Source: Streptomyces fragilis (GTDB lineage Bacteria; Actinomycetota; Actinomycetes; Streptomycetales; Streptomycetaceae). Taken from it: a stretch of DNA of 64,000 bases. Each line of letters opens with the position of its first letter. Positions within the stretch are counted from its first letter, which is position 1. The position numbers and the translations under genes were made by a program. This document shows, one piece after another, positions 16,055-24,036 of this stretch. The stretch covers positions 744,001-808,000 of the forward strand of contig NZ_BEVZ01000002.1 of NCBI RefSeq assembly GCF_003112515.1. The letters run 5' to 3'. The notes under the pieces are model-generated. The model worked only from the letters and a program-made list of their open reading frames with translations, had not been told where the DNA came from and searched no databases.

Positions 16055-16282
16055 TTATTCGAGGTCGTGATGCTCCTCGAGGCCGGGCCACTGTCCGGGT
16101 CCTCCGCCCTGCCAGTCGATCCGGTCGCCGGTCTCGACGTCCCCCACGTCGAGGTCGGACAGCCGGAGGATCTCGCGGACGTCGTCCAGGTGCGAGGCGA
16201 CGCCGAGGGCCTCGTCGTCGGCGGTGACCCGGCGGGAGCCGTCGAGCCCCGGCGGATGCACCACGATGTGCGGTCGGTTCAT
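16055..16282 (-). CDS. Small conserved actinobacterial hypothetical protein (75 residues)
   Basis: The frame starts MNRPHIVVHPPGLDGSRRVT and runs through DDEALGVASHLDDVREILRLSDLD to an acidic, Gly-rich end (GDRIDWQGGGPGQWP). Small proteins with this opening (MNRPHIVVH) are widespread in Streptomyces, but I know no function. The start at 16282 has a modest GGGGAC ribosome site. It is divergent from the membrane protein at 16440. The DNA just past its end (15961-16050) is noticeably less GC-rich than the neighbourhood. Confidence 0.65.
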   Translation of the reverse strand: MNRPHIVVHPPGLDGSRRVTADDEALGVASHLDDVREILRLSDLDVGDVETGDRIDWQGGGPGQWPGLEEHHDLE

Positions 16283-16439
16283 GTCCCCAGGCTGCTGCGG
16301 CGCGGCGGGCCGCGCACCTCGGGCGGTCCGCGGCCCCGCCCGACGGCCTACCCCGTGCCGCCGGTCGGACGCGCGTGCCCTAACCTGCCGCACTGGATCT
16401 TCGGTCGCGCACGGGAGGCGACCAGGGAGGGGGAGGGCC

Positions 16440-17552
16440 GTGTCCGAGCACCTGTCCGACGAGGAGTTGGCCCGGTTCCTGCGGGAGAGCGCCGAGGGGA
16501 CCGCGGCGGACGCGCCGAAGGAGCCCTCGGCGCGGGCCCGGATGGTCACCGCGCGGCTCAGGGAACAGGAGGCGCGGGGCGAGCTGCCGCAGGGGTGGCG
16601 CACCCCCGCGGACCTCGGCGGCCACCGCAGACGTGCCGCCCGCCACCGTCGCGTCAAGGCCGCCCTGGCCGGCGTGGTGGTCCTCGGTCTGGCCGTGCTC
16701 GCCCTCAACCCGTCCCTCCTCCCCGGACACCCGTGGGGCGACGGCCCGGCGACGGGTGATCCCGCCACCGCCCGGCGGCTGCCCGCCGAGACCGCCGCCC
16801 CCACGGCCGCGCCGGGCGCGGCGCCCGGCGCGGCCACCCTCGAGGACCCCTTCGCCGGGTCCCCGGCCGCCCGCTGGCAGGAGGGCGCGGAGAGCGTCGT
16901 GATGCCGCCCGCGAAGGCGACCGGCGTCTTCTCGCGGCAGCAGGTCGCGCGCGCCCTCGAGGGCACCCGCACCCTGCTGGTCGACGCCAACGTCGCCCCC
17001 GCCACCCTGCGCGGAGCGCAGCCGAAGGCGGCGCTGGGCGTCCTGGACCCGCTGCAGCCCGAGCTCCTGGACGATCTGCGGACGTCGCTGCGCGACCCGG
17101 GCGAGGAGGACAACCCGCTGCTGCTCTTCAGCCGGTTCGATCCCGAGGAGACCCGCGTCGTCGGCGACCGGGTCCGCGCCCGCGGCCGGACGACGCTGGA
17201 GGAGGGCGAGCGCGGAGCCCTCTCCATCACCGCCGACTACACCTTCGTCTACCCGGTGACCCGGGCCGACGAGGACTCCACCGAGGTGACGCGGGCCGTG
17301 GTGCGCCGGGTGCTGAGGCTGGAGATGCCCGACCCGGAGCGCGTCGTGGCGACCCCCGGCAAGCTCATGATCAAGCGGTACGACAGCCAGTGGAGCAACG
17401 GGGGCTGCGGCACCGCCGACGGATGGGCGCACCCCGAGTTCCCCTCCGACCCGCACGGGGCCGCGCCCTCCGGCGGAGCCACCGTCGACCCCTACGACCG
17501 CAGCGGCGCCGTCGGCGCCGGAGGCGAGTGCGGGGTGTTCTCCCGCATCTGA
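16440..17552 (+). CDS. Membrane-anchored hypothetical protein
   Basis: A 370-residue protein with a cytoplasmic N-terminus (about 70 residues, SEHLSDEELARFLRESAEG, then basic HRRRAARHRRVK), a single membrane helix (ALAGVVVLGLAVLALNPSLL, about 76-95), an Ala/Pro-rich stalk and an extracytoplasmic domain of about 230 residues. That domain contains FSRFDPEETRVVGDRVRARGRT and two late cysteines (GGCGTADG, GGECGV). The layout, with a short acidic inside part and one anchor, recalls anti-sigma-like proteins, but no zinc motif is seen. GTG 16440 follows GGGAGGG. The stop is followed directly by a strong hairpin. Confidence 0.75.
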   Translation: MSEHLSDEELARFLRESAEGTAADAPKEPSARARMVTARLREQEARGELPQGWRTPADLGGHRRRAARHRRVKAALAGVVVLGLAVLALNPSLLPGHPWGDGPATGDPATARRLPAETAAPTAAPGAAPGAATLEDPFAGSPAARWQEGAESVVMPPAKATGVFSRQQVARALEGTRTLLVDANVAPATLRGAQPKAALGVLDPLQPELLDDLRTSLRDPGEEDNPLLLFSRFDPEETRVVGDRVRARGRTTLEEGERGALSITADYTFVYPVTRADEDSTEVTRAVVRRVLRLEMPDPERVVATPGKLMIKRYDSQWSNGGCGTADGWAHPEFPSDPHGAAPSGGATVDPYDRSGAVGAGGECGVFSRI

Positions 17553-17554
17553 CC

Positions 17555-17587
17555 CGGTCGCCGGGGCCGGCGGCGGGCCGGCGACCG
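17555..17587 (+). terminator. Hairpin terminator after the membrane protein gene
   Basis: A 10-bp perfect inverted repeat, CGGTCGCCGG (17555-17564) with CCGGCGACCG (17578-17587) and a 13-base loop, begins three bases after the stop codon. Confidence 0.7.
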
Positions 17588-17656
17588 TCGGTTAGAGTCG
17601 CCGCCGGGCCGGGCGCGGACGTCCGGCCCGGTGCTCAGGCTGCTCTGGGGGCAGGA

Positions 17657-17920
17657 ATGCGTGTGCGGGTGGAGTTCACGACCGAGCCGTTCGACCTCGA
17701 CGAGGTCCCCGGCCACGCGGTCGCGGCCCGGGAGGCCGTCGAGAGGGCCCAGGGGCTGGAAGCCGTCGACGTCGGACCGTTCGGCACCACCGCCGAGGGC
17801 GGCGCCGAGGCCGTGCTCGCCGCGGTCGACGCCGTGCTGCGCCGCTCCCTGGAGGCCGGCGCGTCGCGCGTCACGCTCCAGGTCAACGTGCTGGACGCCG
17901 CCGCGGGGGAGGCCGGGTGA
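17657..17920 (+). CDS. Thiamine-binding (MTH1187/YkoF-like) small protein
   Basis: An 87-residue protein with the ferredoxin-like pattern of the MTH1187/YkoF family: VRVEFTTEPFDLDEVPGHAVAAREAVERA, VDVGPFGTTAEGGAEAVLAAVDAVLRRSLEAGASRVTLQV. Family members bind thiamine or its precursors as oligomers, and several are annotated as thiamine-binding. ATG 17657 has GGGGGCAGGA directly upstream. Its stop overlaps the GTG of the next, DNA-binding gene, so the two proteins are made together. A ligand-sensing role for that regulator is an attractive inference. Confidence 0.7.
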   Translation: MRVRVEFTTEPFDLDEVPGHAVAAREAVERAQGLEAVDVGPFGTTAEGGAEAVLAAVDAVLRRSLEAGASRVTLQVNVLDAAAGEAG

Positions 17921-18342
17921 GCGCCGCCGGGAGTGCGCGGGAGCGGTTCGTCGACGCGGTGCGGCCGCTGGCCGACGCCATGGGCGCCGTGCTGCTGCCC
18001 CCGCAGGAGGCGGGCCCGGACGACGTGGTGCTGCGCTGGGAGGGGGCCGAAGCGGTCGCCGTCCGGCTGCCGCAGCTCGCCGAGTCGCTGGACCACGTGC
18101 TGGCCGCCATGGAGCGCACCGCCGGCACGCCGCTCGCCGCACTCGACCGCAGGGCCAAGCAGGAAGTGGTCCGCACCCTCGAGGCCCGCGGCGCGTTCGC
18201 CGTCCGCCACGGCGTCGAGACGGTGGCGGGCGCGCTGGGCGTCAGCCGGTTCACCGTCTACAACTACCTCAACCGGGCGCACGGGGAGAGGGCCGCGGAG
18301 CGTGGACGGGGCGAGGAGCCGGGCCGGCCCCCGGCCGGCTGA
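17917..18342 (+). CDS. Helix-turn-helix DNA-binding protein (YheO/DauR-type C-terminal HTH)
   Basis: A 141-residue protein whose C-terminal half reads DRRAKQEVVRTLEARGAFAVRHGVETVAGALGVSRFTVYNYLNRA, the HTH typical of YheO-like transcription regulators. The N-terminal about 75 residues (PLADAMGAVLLPPQEAGPDDVVLRWEG) form a short alpha/beta sensor-like region rather than the PAS-like domain of full YheO. GTG 17917 overlaps the previous stop (GTGA). The coupled thiamine-binding-like gene suggests that this pair senses a small ligand, but targets are unknown. Confidence 0.75.
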   Translation: MSAAGSARERFVDAVRPLADAMGAVLLPPQEAGPDDVVLRWEGAEAVAVRLPQLAESLDHVLAAMERTAGTPLAALDRRAKQEVVRTLEARGAFAVRHGVETVAGALGVSRFTVYNYLNRAHGERAAERGRGEEPGRPPAG

Positions 18343-18364
18343 CCCCAGCCCGCTGACCCCCGGC

Positions 18365-19021
18365 TCAGGACGTGGCGGCCGCCCGGTCGACATCGGTGTG
18401 GAGGTGCAACATCAGCTCGCTCATCTCGGTGACCTCCGGCGAGTCGGGCGCCACCCCCCGGGCGAGGTTCCCCAGCCAGTCGGTCGTGGCCAGGGCGAGC
18501 CGTGTCGCGTCCTGCGTACGGCGGTCACCGAGCAACTGCTCGAGGCGCTGGGCGATGTCGGGGAGTGTCTCCTCGTCGGTGGCCGGCGGCAGGACGTCCC
18601 GCAGTTCGGCCGGGAGCGGCGAGCGGCCGCGGTGGGCGCGCACCGCGTCGACGACGGCGGTGTTCTCGCCGAAGTGGTCCAGATTCTCGGTGAGGGCGAG
18701 GAGCCGGGCCGTCAGGCGGGGCAGCCCCGGATGACCGTCCAGCCACTCCAGCAACCGGCGGTGCCCCCCGACCCGGTCGTTCACCTGGCTCAGGAGCTCC
18801 TTGGCGCGCGGCGAGAGGGACCAGCGCCGGGGGAGGAGCGCGGCGACCTCCTCGGCCAGCCTCGCCTCGTCCTCGGGCCCCAGCGTGCCGGCCGCGAACC
18901 GGTTGGCCTTGTCCTCGTCGAGCCCGAACGCGTCGGGGCCCGTACCGCCGCGAGCCGCGTGTGCGTCGCCCCGCCTGCGCCGTAGTCTCCCGGTGACCCT
19001 GCTCAGCGGCTTGTCGTGCAT
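18365..19021 (-). CDS. Conserved hypothetical protein
   Basis: A 218-residue, mostly helical soluble protein with no domain I can name. It has a basic N-terminus (SRVTGRLRRRRGDAHAARGG), then AFGLDEDKANRFAAGTLGPEDEARLAEEVAALLPRRWSLSPRAKELL, and further Leu-rich helices to the end. There is no signal peptide or membrane helix. ATG 19021 has an excellent GGAGG ribosome site 5 bases upstream. It converges with the HTH gene at 17917-18342 with 22 bases between. Confidence 0.7.
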   Translation of the reverse strand: MHDKPLSRVTGRLRRRRGDAHAARGGTGPDAFGLDEDKANRFAAGTLGPEDEARLAEEVAALLPRRWSLSPRAKELLSQVNDRVGGHRRLLEWLDGHPGLPRLTARLLALTENLDHFGENTAVVDAVRAHRGRSPLPAELRDVLPPATDEETLPDIAQRLEQLLGDRRTQDATRLALATTDWLGNLARGVAPDSPEVTEMSELMLHLHTDVDRAAATS

Positions 19022-19361
19022 CTGTCCTCCCGTCGGCCCGTGGCACGAGCCTCCCGCGCGGCCGATCCGGGCCGGACCCCTCGCGCGAGGTGCGCCGCCG
19101 CCGCACGAGGCCGCTGCCGGCCCCACTGTGCCGTCCGGCGCGCGGCGGCGCATGCCGACCGGGACGGGCGGGTGACCCGGCGGGTGCGGCGACCGGCCGG
19201 TCAGGTGCGCTCCCGCGGCCGGGAGGCCGAAGGCCCGCCCCGAAGCGCCTCGGGGAACACCAGGTAGCCGTGGTGGGAGCGTCCGGCGCGGGCGGGACCA
19301 CCCTCGCCAGGGACCGCAGGCCGCAGCGGTGCGGCACCGGCCCCGCGCTATCGTGAACGCC

Positions 19362-20012
19362 ATGCAGCGCCGTGTCACGTCCCCCGGGGTGTCCCGTGCC
19401 CCCTCGGCCGGCGGCCGGCTCGGTGAGGCCGACGCGGCGGAGGACGAGGGCTGGCCGGTCGCCGTCGGGACCACCTCGCTGAGCGTCCCGCTGCCCGGCC
19501 TCGACCGCCTGGTCGCCCCCTGGCGGCGCGCCTGGGACACCGCGGCCCGACACGGCGGCACCGCCCACGCGACCGTCCTGTTCCCCTTCCTGCCCCGCGA
19601 GCGGGTCGACGGCGCCGCCCGGGCCGCCCTCGCTCACGTCTTCGCGGCGCACCCTCCCTTCGAGCTCCGCTTCACCGGATGCGCCCGCTTCCCCGGCGTC
19701 CTGTGGCTGCGCCCCGAGCCGGACGCCCCGCTGCGCGCGCTCACCGCGGCCGTCACCGCGCGCTGGCCCGGACATCGCCCGTACGACGGGCTGTTCGGGG
19801 ACCTCGACCCCCATGTCACCGTCGCCAACAGCGGGGACGCGCGGCAGCACGACCTGATCGAGGCGGCGCTCGCCCCCCACCTTCCGCTGACCGAACGCGT
19901 GTCGGCGGTCGACCTGGTGGCGTACGACGGCAACGCGTGGCGGCAGTGGCTGCGCTTGCCCCTAGGCCGGGGGGACGGCGGGCCGGCCGGCCATTCTTCA
20001 ACAAATTGTTGA
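19362..20012 (+). CDS. 2'-5' RNA ligase / cyclic phosphodiesterase superfamily protein
   Basis: A 216-residue member of the 2H phosphoesterase superfamily with the two hallmark His-x-Thr motifs, HATVLFPF and HVTVAN, about 95 residues apart. The family opens or forms 2'-5' or cyclic phosphate linkages in RNA or nucleotides; the true substrate is unknown. ATG 19362 was chosen because no conserved sequence lies before it. A -10-like TATCGT at 19350-19355 just upstream would give a nearly leaderless transcript. The stop codon lies inside the palindrome (19997-20013) preceding the urate operon. Confidence 0.78.
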   Translation: MQRRVTSPGVSRAPSAGGRLGEADAAEDEGWPVAVGTTSLSVPLPGLDRLVAPWRRAWDTAARHGGTAHATVLFPFLPRERVDGAARAALAHVFAAHPPFELRFTGCARFPGVLWLRPEPDAPLRALTAAVTARWPGHRPYDGLFGDLDPHVTVANSGDARQHDLIEAALAPHLPLTERVSAVDLVAYDGNAWRQWLRLPLGRGDGGPAGHSSTNC

Positions 20013-20013
20013 C
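19997..20013 (+). promoter_or_regulatory. AllR-type operator in front of the urate operon
   Basis: TTCAACAAATTGTTGAC is a near-perfect palindrome about 33 bases upstream of the OHCU decarboxylase start. It matches 15 of 17 bases of TTCAACAAATCGTTGAA at 43990-44006, between the IclR regulator and allantoinase genes. It overlaps the stop codon of the upstream gene. Confidence 0.7.
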
Positions 20014-20045
20014 GCCCGGTGGCCGGGTGGGGTTGGCTGCCTGAT

Positions 20046-20588
20046 GTGACAGCGAGCTCTCCGACACCGGCCTCCCCGGGCCTCGCCCGGTTCAACGCCC
20101 TGGACGAGGCCGCCGCCCGGGCGGTCCTGAGCGGGATCTGCGCCGCCCCGTCCTGGACCTCGTACCTGCTCGCCCGTCGCCCGTACGCCGACGCCGAGGC
20201 GCTGTGCGCCGCCGGGGACGCGGCGACGGCGGCCCTGACCGCGGCCGGTCTGGCCGAGGCCATGGCGGCGCACCCGCCGATCGGGCGGCCGAAGCCCGGT
20301 GACCCGGTGTCCGCCCGGGAGCAGCGGGGCATGGCGGGAGCACCCGAGGCGCTCAGGGCCGAGATGCTGGAGCTCAACCTGGCCTACCAGGAGAGGTTCG
20401 GCCAGGTGTTCCTGATCTGCGCCACCGGCCGCACCGCCGAGGAGATGCGGGACGCCGTCCGCGACCGCCTCGGCAACACGCCGGAGCGGGAGGCGGAGAT
20501 CGTCCGCGCGGAACTGGGCAGGATCAACCGCATCCGTCTCGCCCGCCTCGCCGAGGCGGGCCCGTCCGAGGAGGACGCACGCCCATGA
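20046..20588 (+). CDS. uraD: 2-oxo-4-hydroxy-4-carboxy-5-ureidoimidazoline (OHCU) decarboxylase
   Basis: A 180-residue all-helical enzyme that decarboxylates OHCU to S-allantoin, the last step of urate oxidation. It begins LARFNALDEAAARAVLSGICAAPSW and carries the catalytic HPPIG motif near residue 75 and the conserved FLICATGRTAEEM near 125. GTG 20046 is preferred; the ribosome site is weak (GGGTGGGG further upstream). It overlaps the next gene by four bases (ATGA), making a urate operon ordered backwards relative to the pathway. The AllR-type palindrome upstream predicts induction by a purine breakdown product. Confidence 0.9.
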   Translation: MTASSPTPASPGLARFNALDEAAARAVLSGICAAPSWTSYLLARRPYADAEALCAAGDAATAALTAAGLAEAMAAHPPIGRPKPGDPVSAREQRGMAGAPEALRAEMLELNLAYQERFGQVFLICATGRTAEEMRDAVRDRLGNTPEREAEIVRAELGRINRIRLARLAEAGPSEEDARP

Positions 20589-20947
20589 CCTCCGGCGCCG
20601 CCACCGCCACCGTGTCCACCCACGTCCTCGACACCGGCCTCGGCCGGCCGGCCGCCGGCGTGCGGGTCTCCCTGGCCGCCCGCACCGGCGCGGCCGGGCC
20701 CTGGCAGGAGCTCGGCGGCTCGGCGACGGACGCCGACGGACGCTGCCGGGACCTCCCTGGCCCGCCCGCCGGCACCACCCACGTCCGTCTCGTCCTGGAC
20801 ACCGGCGCCTACCTGGCGGGCCGGGACGGGGCGGGAACCGCGTTCTTCCCCGAGGTGGCGGTGGCCTTCGCCGTCGAGTCCGGCGAGCACTACCACGTAC
20901 CCCTGCTCCTCAGCCCGTTCGGCTACTCCGTATACCGAGGGAGCTAG
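20585..20947 (+). CDS. uraH: 5-Hydroxyisourate hydrolase (transthyretin-like)
   Basis: A 120-residue transthyretin-related enzyme that hydrolyses 5-hydroxyisourate to OHCU. It has the N-terminal STHVLDTGLGRPAAGV (catalytic His), a central Arg-containing strand (THVRLVLDTGAY), FFPEVAVAF, and the diagnostic C-terminal tetrapeptide YRGS. Length is normal for the family. ATG 20585 overlaps the uraD stop. It works as a tetramer in the cytoplasm between uricase and OHCU decarboxylase, both encoded next to it. Confidence 0.93.
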   Translation: MTSGAATATVSTHVLDTGLGRPAAGVRVSLAARTGAAGPWQELGGSATDADGRCRDLPGPPAGTTHVRLVLDTGAYLAGRDGAGTAFFPEVAVAFAVESGEHYHVPLLLSPFGYSVYRGS

Positions 20948-20951
20948 CGAC

Positions 20952-21866
20952 ATGACCGACAACCCCGCCCGGACCGCGCGACTGGGCCAGAACCAGTACG
21001 GCAAGGCGGAGACCCGCGTGGTCCGGATCACCCGCGAGGGCGAGCTCCACCACATCAAGGACCTGAATGTCTCCGTCTCGCTCTCGGGCGACATGGAGGA
21101 CGTCCACTACTTCGGGTCCAACGCCAACGTGCTGCCCACCGACACCACCAAGAACACGGTCTACGCCTTCGCCAAGGAGCACGGCATCGCCTCCCCGGAG
21201 GAGTTCGGCCTGCTGCTGGCCCGGCACTTCGTCGGCACGCAGGAACCCATCCGGCGGGCGCGGATCCGGATCGAGGAGTACGCCTGGGAACGCATCGGCG
21301 GCCCTGACGCCAGGCACTCCTTCGCCCGCACCGGCGGCGGCACCCGGGTGGCCCAGGTCGTCCACGACGGGGAACGCGCCGAGGTGGTCGCCGGCCTGAA
21401 GGACCTCACGGTCCTCAACACGACCGGCTCCGAGTTCCGGGGCTACCGCAAGGACCGCTACACCACGCTGCCCGAGGCCTACGACCGGATCCTGGCCACC
21501 GACGTCTCCGCCCGCTGGCGGTACGCCTGGACCGGCGCGGAAGGGGAGGGAGCGCCCGACTGGGACCTCTGTTACCGGGAGTCCCGGCGCCACCTGCTGG
21601 AGGCCTTCGCGCAGACCTACTCGCTCTCCCTCCAGCAGACGCTCTACCGGATGGGCGCGCGGGTCGTGGAGAGCCGCCCGGAGATCGAGGAGATACGTCT
21701 CTCCCTGCCGAACAAGCACCACTTCCTCGTCGACCTCGAGCCGTTCGGGCTGGAGAACGACAACGAGGTGTACTTCGCCGCCGACCGTCCCTACGGGCTG
21801 ATCGAGGCCACCGTCCTGCGCGACGGCGCCGAGGCCCTCATCCCGGCCGACCTCACCACCCTCTGA
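20952..21866 (+). CDS. uox: Urate oxidase (uricase)
   Basis: A 304-residue cofactor-free enzyme oxidising urate with O2 to 5-hydroxyisourate and H2O2. The N-terminal LGQNQYGKAETRVVRI supplies the charge-relay Lys, LPTDTTKNTVYAFAKEHG the partner Thr and the first tunnelling-fold signature, and LPNKHHFLVDLEPFGLENDNEVYFAADRPYGLIEATV the second half. Family length is about 300. ATG 20952 follows four bases after uraH with GAGGGAGC as ribosome site. The peroxide product implies need for catalase elsewhere. Confidence 0.95.
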   Translation: MTDNPARTARLGQNQYGKAETRVVRITREGELHHIKDLNVSVSLSGDMEDVHYFGSNANVLPTDTTKNTVYAFAKEHGIASPEEFGLLLARHFVGTQEPIRRARIRIEEYAWERIGGPDARHSFARTGGGTRVAQVVHDGERAEVVAGLKDLTVLNTTGSEFRGYRKDRYTTLPEAYDRILATDVSARWRYAWTGAEGEGAPDWDLCYRESRRHLLEAFAQTYSLSLQQTLYRMGARVVESRPEIEEIRLSLPNKHHFLVDLEPFGLENDNEVYFAADRPYGLIEATVLRDGAEALIPADLTTL

Positions 21867-21933
21867 GCCGTCCGCACCGGCGGCACCCCCGCCGTGACCG
21901 CTCGTCCCCACCGCCCCACCCCGGAGAACCACC

Positions 21934-23328
21934 ATGGCAGCCACCGCCGAACGCCCCGCCCGCATCGTCATAGAGAACTGCGCCGTCGCGACCGTCGACG
22001 CCCGGGACACCGAGTACGCCCAGGGCCACGTGGTGGTCGCCGGCCAGGTGATCGAGTCGGTGGGGGAGGGCAAGGCCCCCGAGGGGCTGGAGAACGTGGT
22101 GCGGCGGATCGACGGCACCGGTCACCTGGTCACCCCCGGGCTGGTCAACACACACCACCACTTCTACCAGTGGCTCACCCGCGGCCTGGCCACCGACCAC
22201 AACCTCTTCGACTGGCTGGTCGCCCTCTACCCCACCTGGGCGAGGATCGACGAGCCGATGGTGCACGCGGCCGCCCAGGGCTCGCTGGCCATGATGGCGC
22301 GCGGCGGCGTCACCACCGCCATGGACCACCACTACGTCTTCCCCCGCGGCACCGGCGACCTCGCCGGCGCGATCGTCCGCGCCGCGCGGGAGACCGGGGT
22401 CCGCTTCACCCTCGCCCGGGGCTCCATGGACCGGGGCGAGTCCGACGGCGGACTGCCGCCGGACTTCGCGGTGGAGAGCCTGGACGGGGCGCTCGCCGCC
22501 ACCGAGCGGACGGTCGCCCGGCATCACGACGCCTCCTTCGGGTCGATGACCCAGGTCGCCGTCGCGCCCTGCTCGCCCTTCTCGGTGTCCACCGAACTGA
22601 TGCGCGAGGGAGCCGGGCTGGCGCGCCGCCTCGGGGTCCGGCTGCACACCCACGGGTCGGAGACGGTGGAGGAGGAGAAGTTCTGCCACGAGCTGTTCGG
22701 CATGGGGCCGACCGCCTACTTCGAGTCCACCGGCTGGCTCGGCGAGGACGTGTGGATGGCGCACTGCGTGCACATGAACGACGCCGACATCGCCGCGTTC
22801 GCCCGCACCGGGACCGGCGTGGCCCACTGCCCGTCCTCCAACGCCCGCCTGGCGGCCGGCATCGCTCGCGTCCCCGACATGCTCGCCGCCGGCATACCGG
22901 TCGGGCTCGGCGTCGACGGCACCGCCTCCAACGAGTCCGGCGAACTGCACACGGAACTGCGCAACGCCCTCCTGGTCAACCGCCTCGGCCCGCACCGCGA
23001 GGCCGCGCTCACCGCGCGACAGGCGCTCCGGCTGGGCACCCACGGCGGCGCACGGGTCCTGGGACGGGAGGCCGAGATCGGCTCCCTCGAACCCGGCAAG
23101 CTCGCCGACCTGGTGCTGTGGAGGATGGACACCCTGGCCCACGCCTCGATCGCCGACCCGGTGGCCGCCCTGGTGCTGGGCGCGGCGGCGCCGGTGACGC
23201 TGTCGCTGGTGGGCGGCGTCCCGGTGGTGGAGGACGGACGGCTGCTCACCGTCGACGAGGACGCCGTGGCCCGTACCACCCGCGACGAGGCCCGGCGGCT
23301 CGCCCGCGTCACCGCGGGCGAGGAGTGA
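21934..23328 (+). CDS. 8-Oxoguanine deaminase-like amidohydrolase (TrzN/AtzB group)
   Basis: A 464-residue metal-dependent amidohydrolase. Metal and catalytic motifs are NTHHHFYQ (HxH), HTHGSETVEEE, AHCVHMND and GLGVDGTASNESG (catalytic Asp). It most resembles 8-oxoguanine deaminases, which turn 8-oxoguanine into urate, and is grouped in databases with hydroxydechloroatrazine ethylaminohydrolases. Its place directly after uricase favours urate formation from oxidised guanine. ATG 21934 has GGAGAACCACC upstream. It is the last gene of the urate operon. Confidence 0.85.
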   Translation: MAATAERPARIVIENCAVATVDARDTEYAQGHVVVAGQVIESVGEGKAPEGLENVVRRIDGTGHLVTPGLVNTHHHFYQWLTRGLATDHNLFDWLVALYPTWARIDEPMVHAAAQGSLAMMARGGVTTAMDHHYVFPRGTGDLAGAIVRAARETGVRFTLARGSMDRGESDGGLPPDFAVESLDGALAATERTVARHHDASFGSMTQVAVAPCSPFSVSTELMREGAGLARRLGVRLHTHGSETVEEEKFCHELFGMGPTAYFESTGWLGEDVWMAHCVHMNDADIAAFARTGTGVAHCPSSNARLAAGIARVPDMLAAGIPVGLGVDGTASNESGELHTELRNALLVNRLGPHREAALTARQALRLGTHGGARVLGREAEIGSLEPGKLADLVLWRMDTLAHASIADPVAALVLGAAAPVTLSLVGGVPVVEDGRLLTVDEDAVARTTRDEARRLARVTAGEE

Positions 23329-23362
23329 GCCGACCGGGCGGTGGCGGCGGCCGGGCGGAGGG

Positions 23363-23959
23363 TCAGGCCCCGGGTCCTTCCCAGGCCATGAGGTTGGCGA
23401 AGAGCTCGGCCTGCTCCACGGCGTCGTCCAGCGCGTGATGGGTGTGCGGACGGCGTGACAGCAGGTGCCGGGGCATCGTCCCCTTGGCGACCGCCCGCAG
23501 GGGCAGGCCCGCCTTGGCCGCGTACAGGGTCTTCATGTCCATGCAGCCTGAGTGGCCGAACGGGCTGCCGCCGGTGAAGCGGATCAGGTACCAGTACAGG
23601 AACATCCAGTCGAACGCGACCGGGTAGCCGCAGACCACCGGCTGCGCGCCCGTGGACACCTCACCCACCCAGGCCGTGAACTCGGACAGGGCGGCCGCGG
23701 GGTCCGCCCCCTCGCGGCACAGCCGGTCCCGGTCGAGGCCGCTGACCGCGAGCGCCTGCTCGTCGAACTCGGCCGAGATCGGCCGCAGTTCGCGGTAGAA
23801 GGTGTGCTCCTCGGGGTCCGCGGGGGTGAAGCCGCCGGCGTCCTGCCGCCCGGCCACCGCGGCGCCGAGGCTGATCATCGAGTAGGGGCCGGGGATGGGG
23901 CCGTCCGCCTCGATGTCCACGGAGATGTACAGGCTGGGTTTCACGCGTCGCCGGCTCAT
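23363..23959 (-). CDS. DEDDh 3'-5' exonuclease (polyadenylate-specific exoribonuclease type)
   Basis: A 198-residue exonuclease of the DnaQ-like DEDDh superfamily. The first acidic pair is in YISVDIEADGPIPGP, the next Asp in YPVAFDWMFLYWYL, and the final His and Asp in HTHHALDDAVEQA. Proteins of this size with this order are annotated in Streptomyces as 3'-5' exoribonucleases; the substrate (RNA or DNA) is not certain. It is convergent with the deaminase gene and shares a 35-base intergenic gap with it. Confidence 0.85.
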   Translation of the reverse strand: MSRRRVKPSLYISVDIEADGPIPGPYSMISLGAAVAGRQDAGGFTPADPEEHTFYRELRPISAEFDEQALAVSGLDRDRLCREGADPAAALSEFTAWVGEVSTGAQPVVCGYPVAFDWMFLYWYLIRFTGGSPFGHSGCMDMKTLYAAKAGLPLRAVAKGTMPRHLLSRRPHTHHALDDAVEQAELFANLMAWEGPGA

Positions 23960-24036
23960 GCGCCGAGGCTCTCAGGGCGGACGGGCGCGGGACAGCCATT
24001 TTCCGTGCCCCCGGCGTCCGTCGGCGCCGGGGGCGG

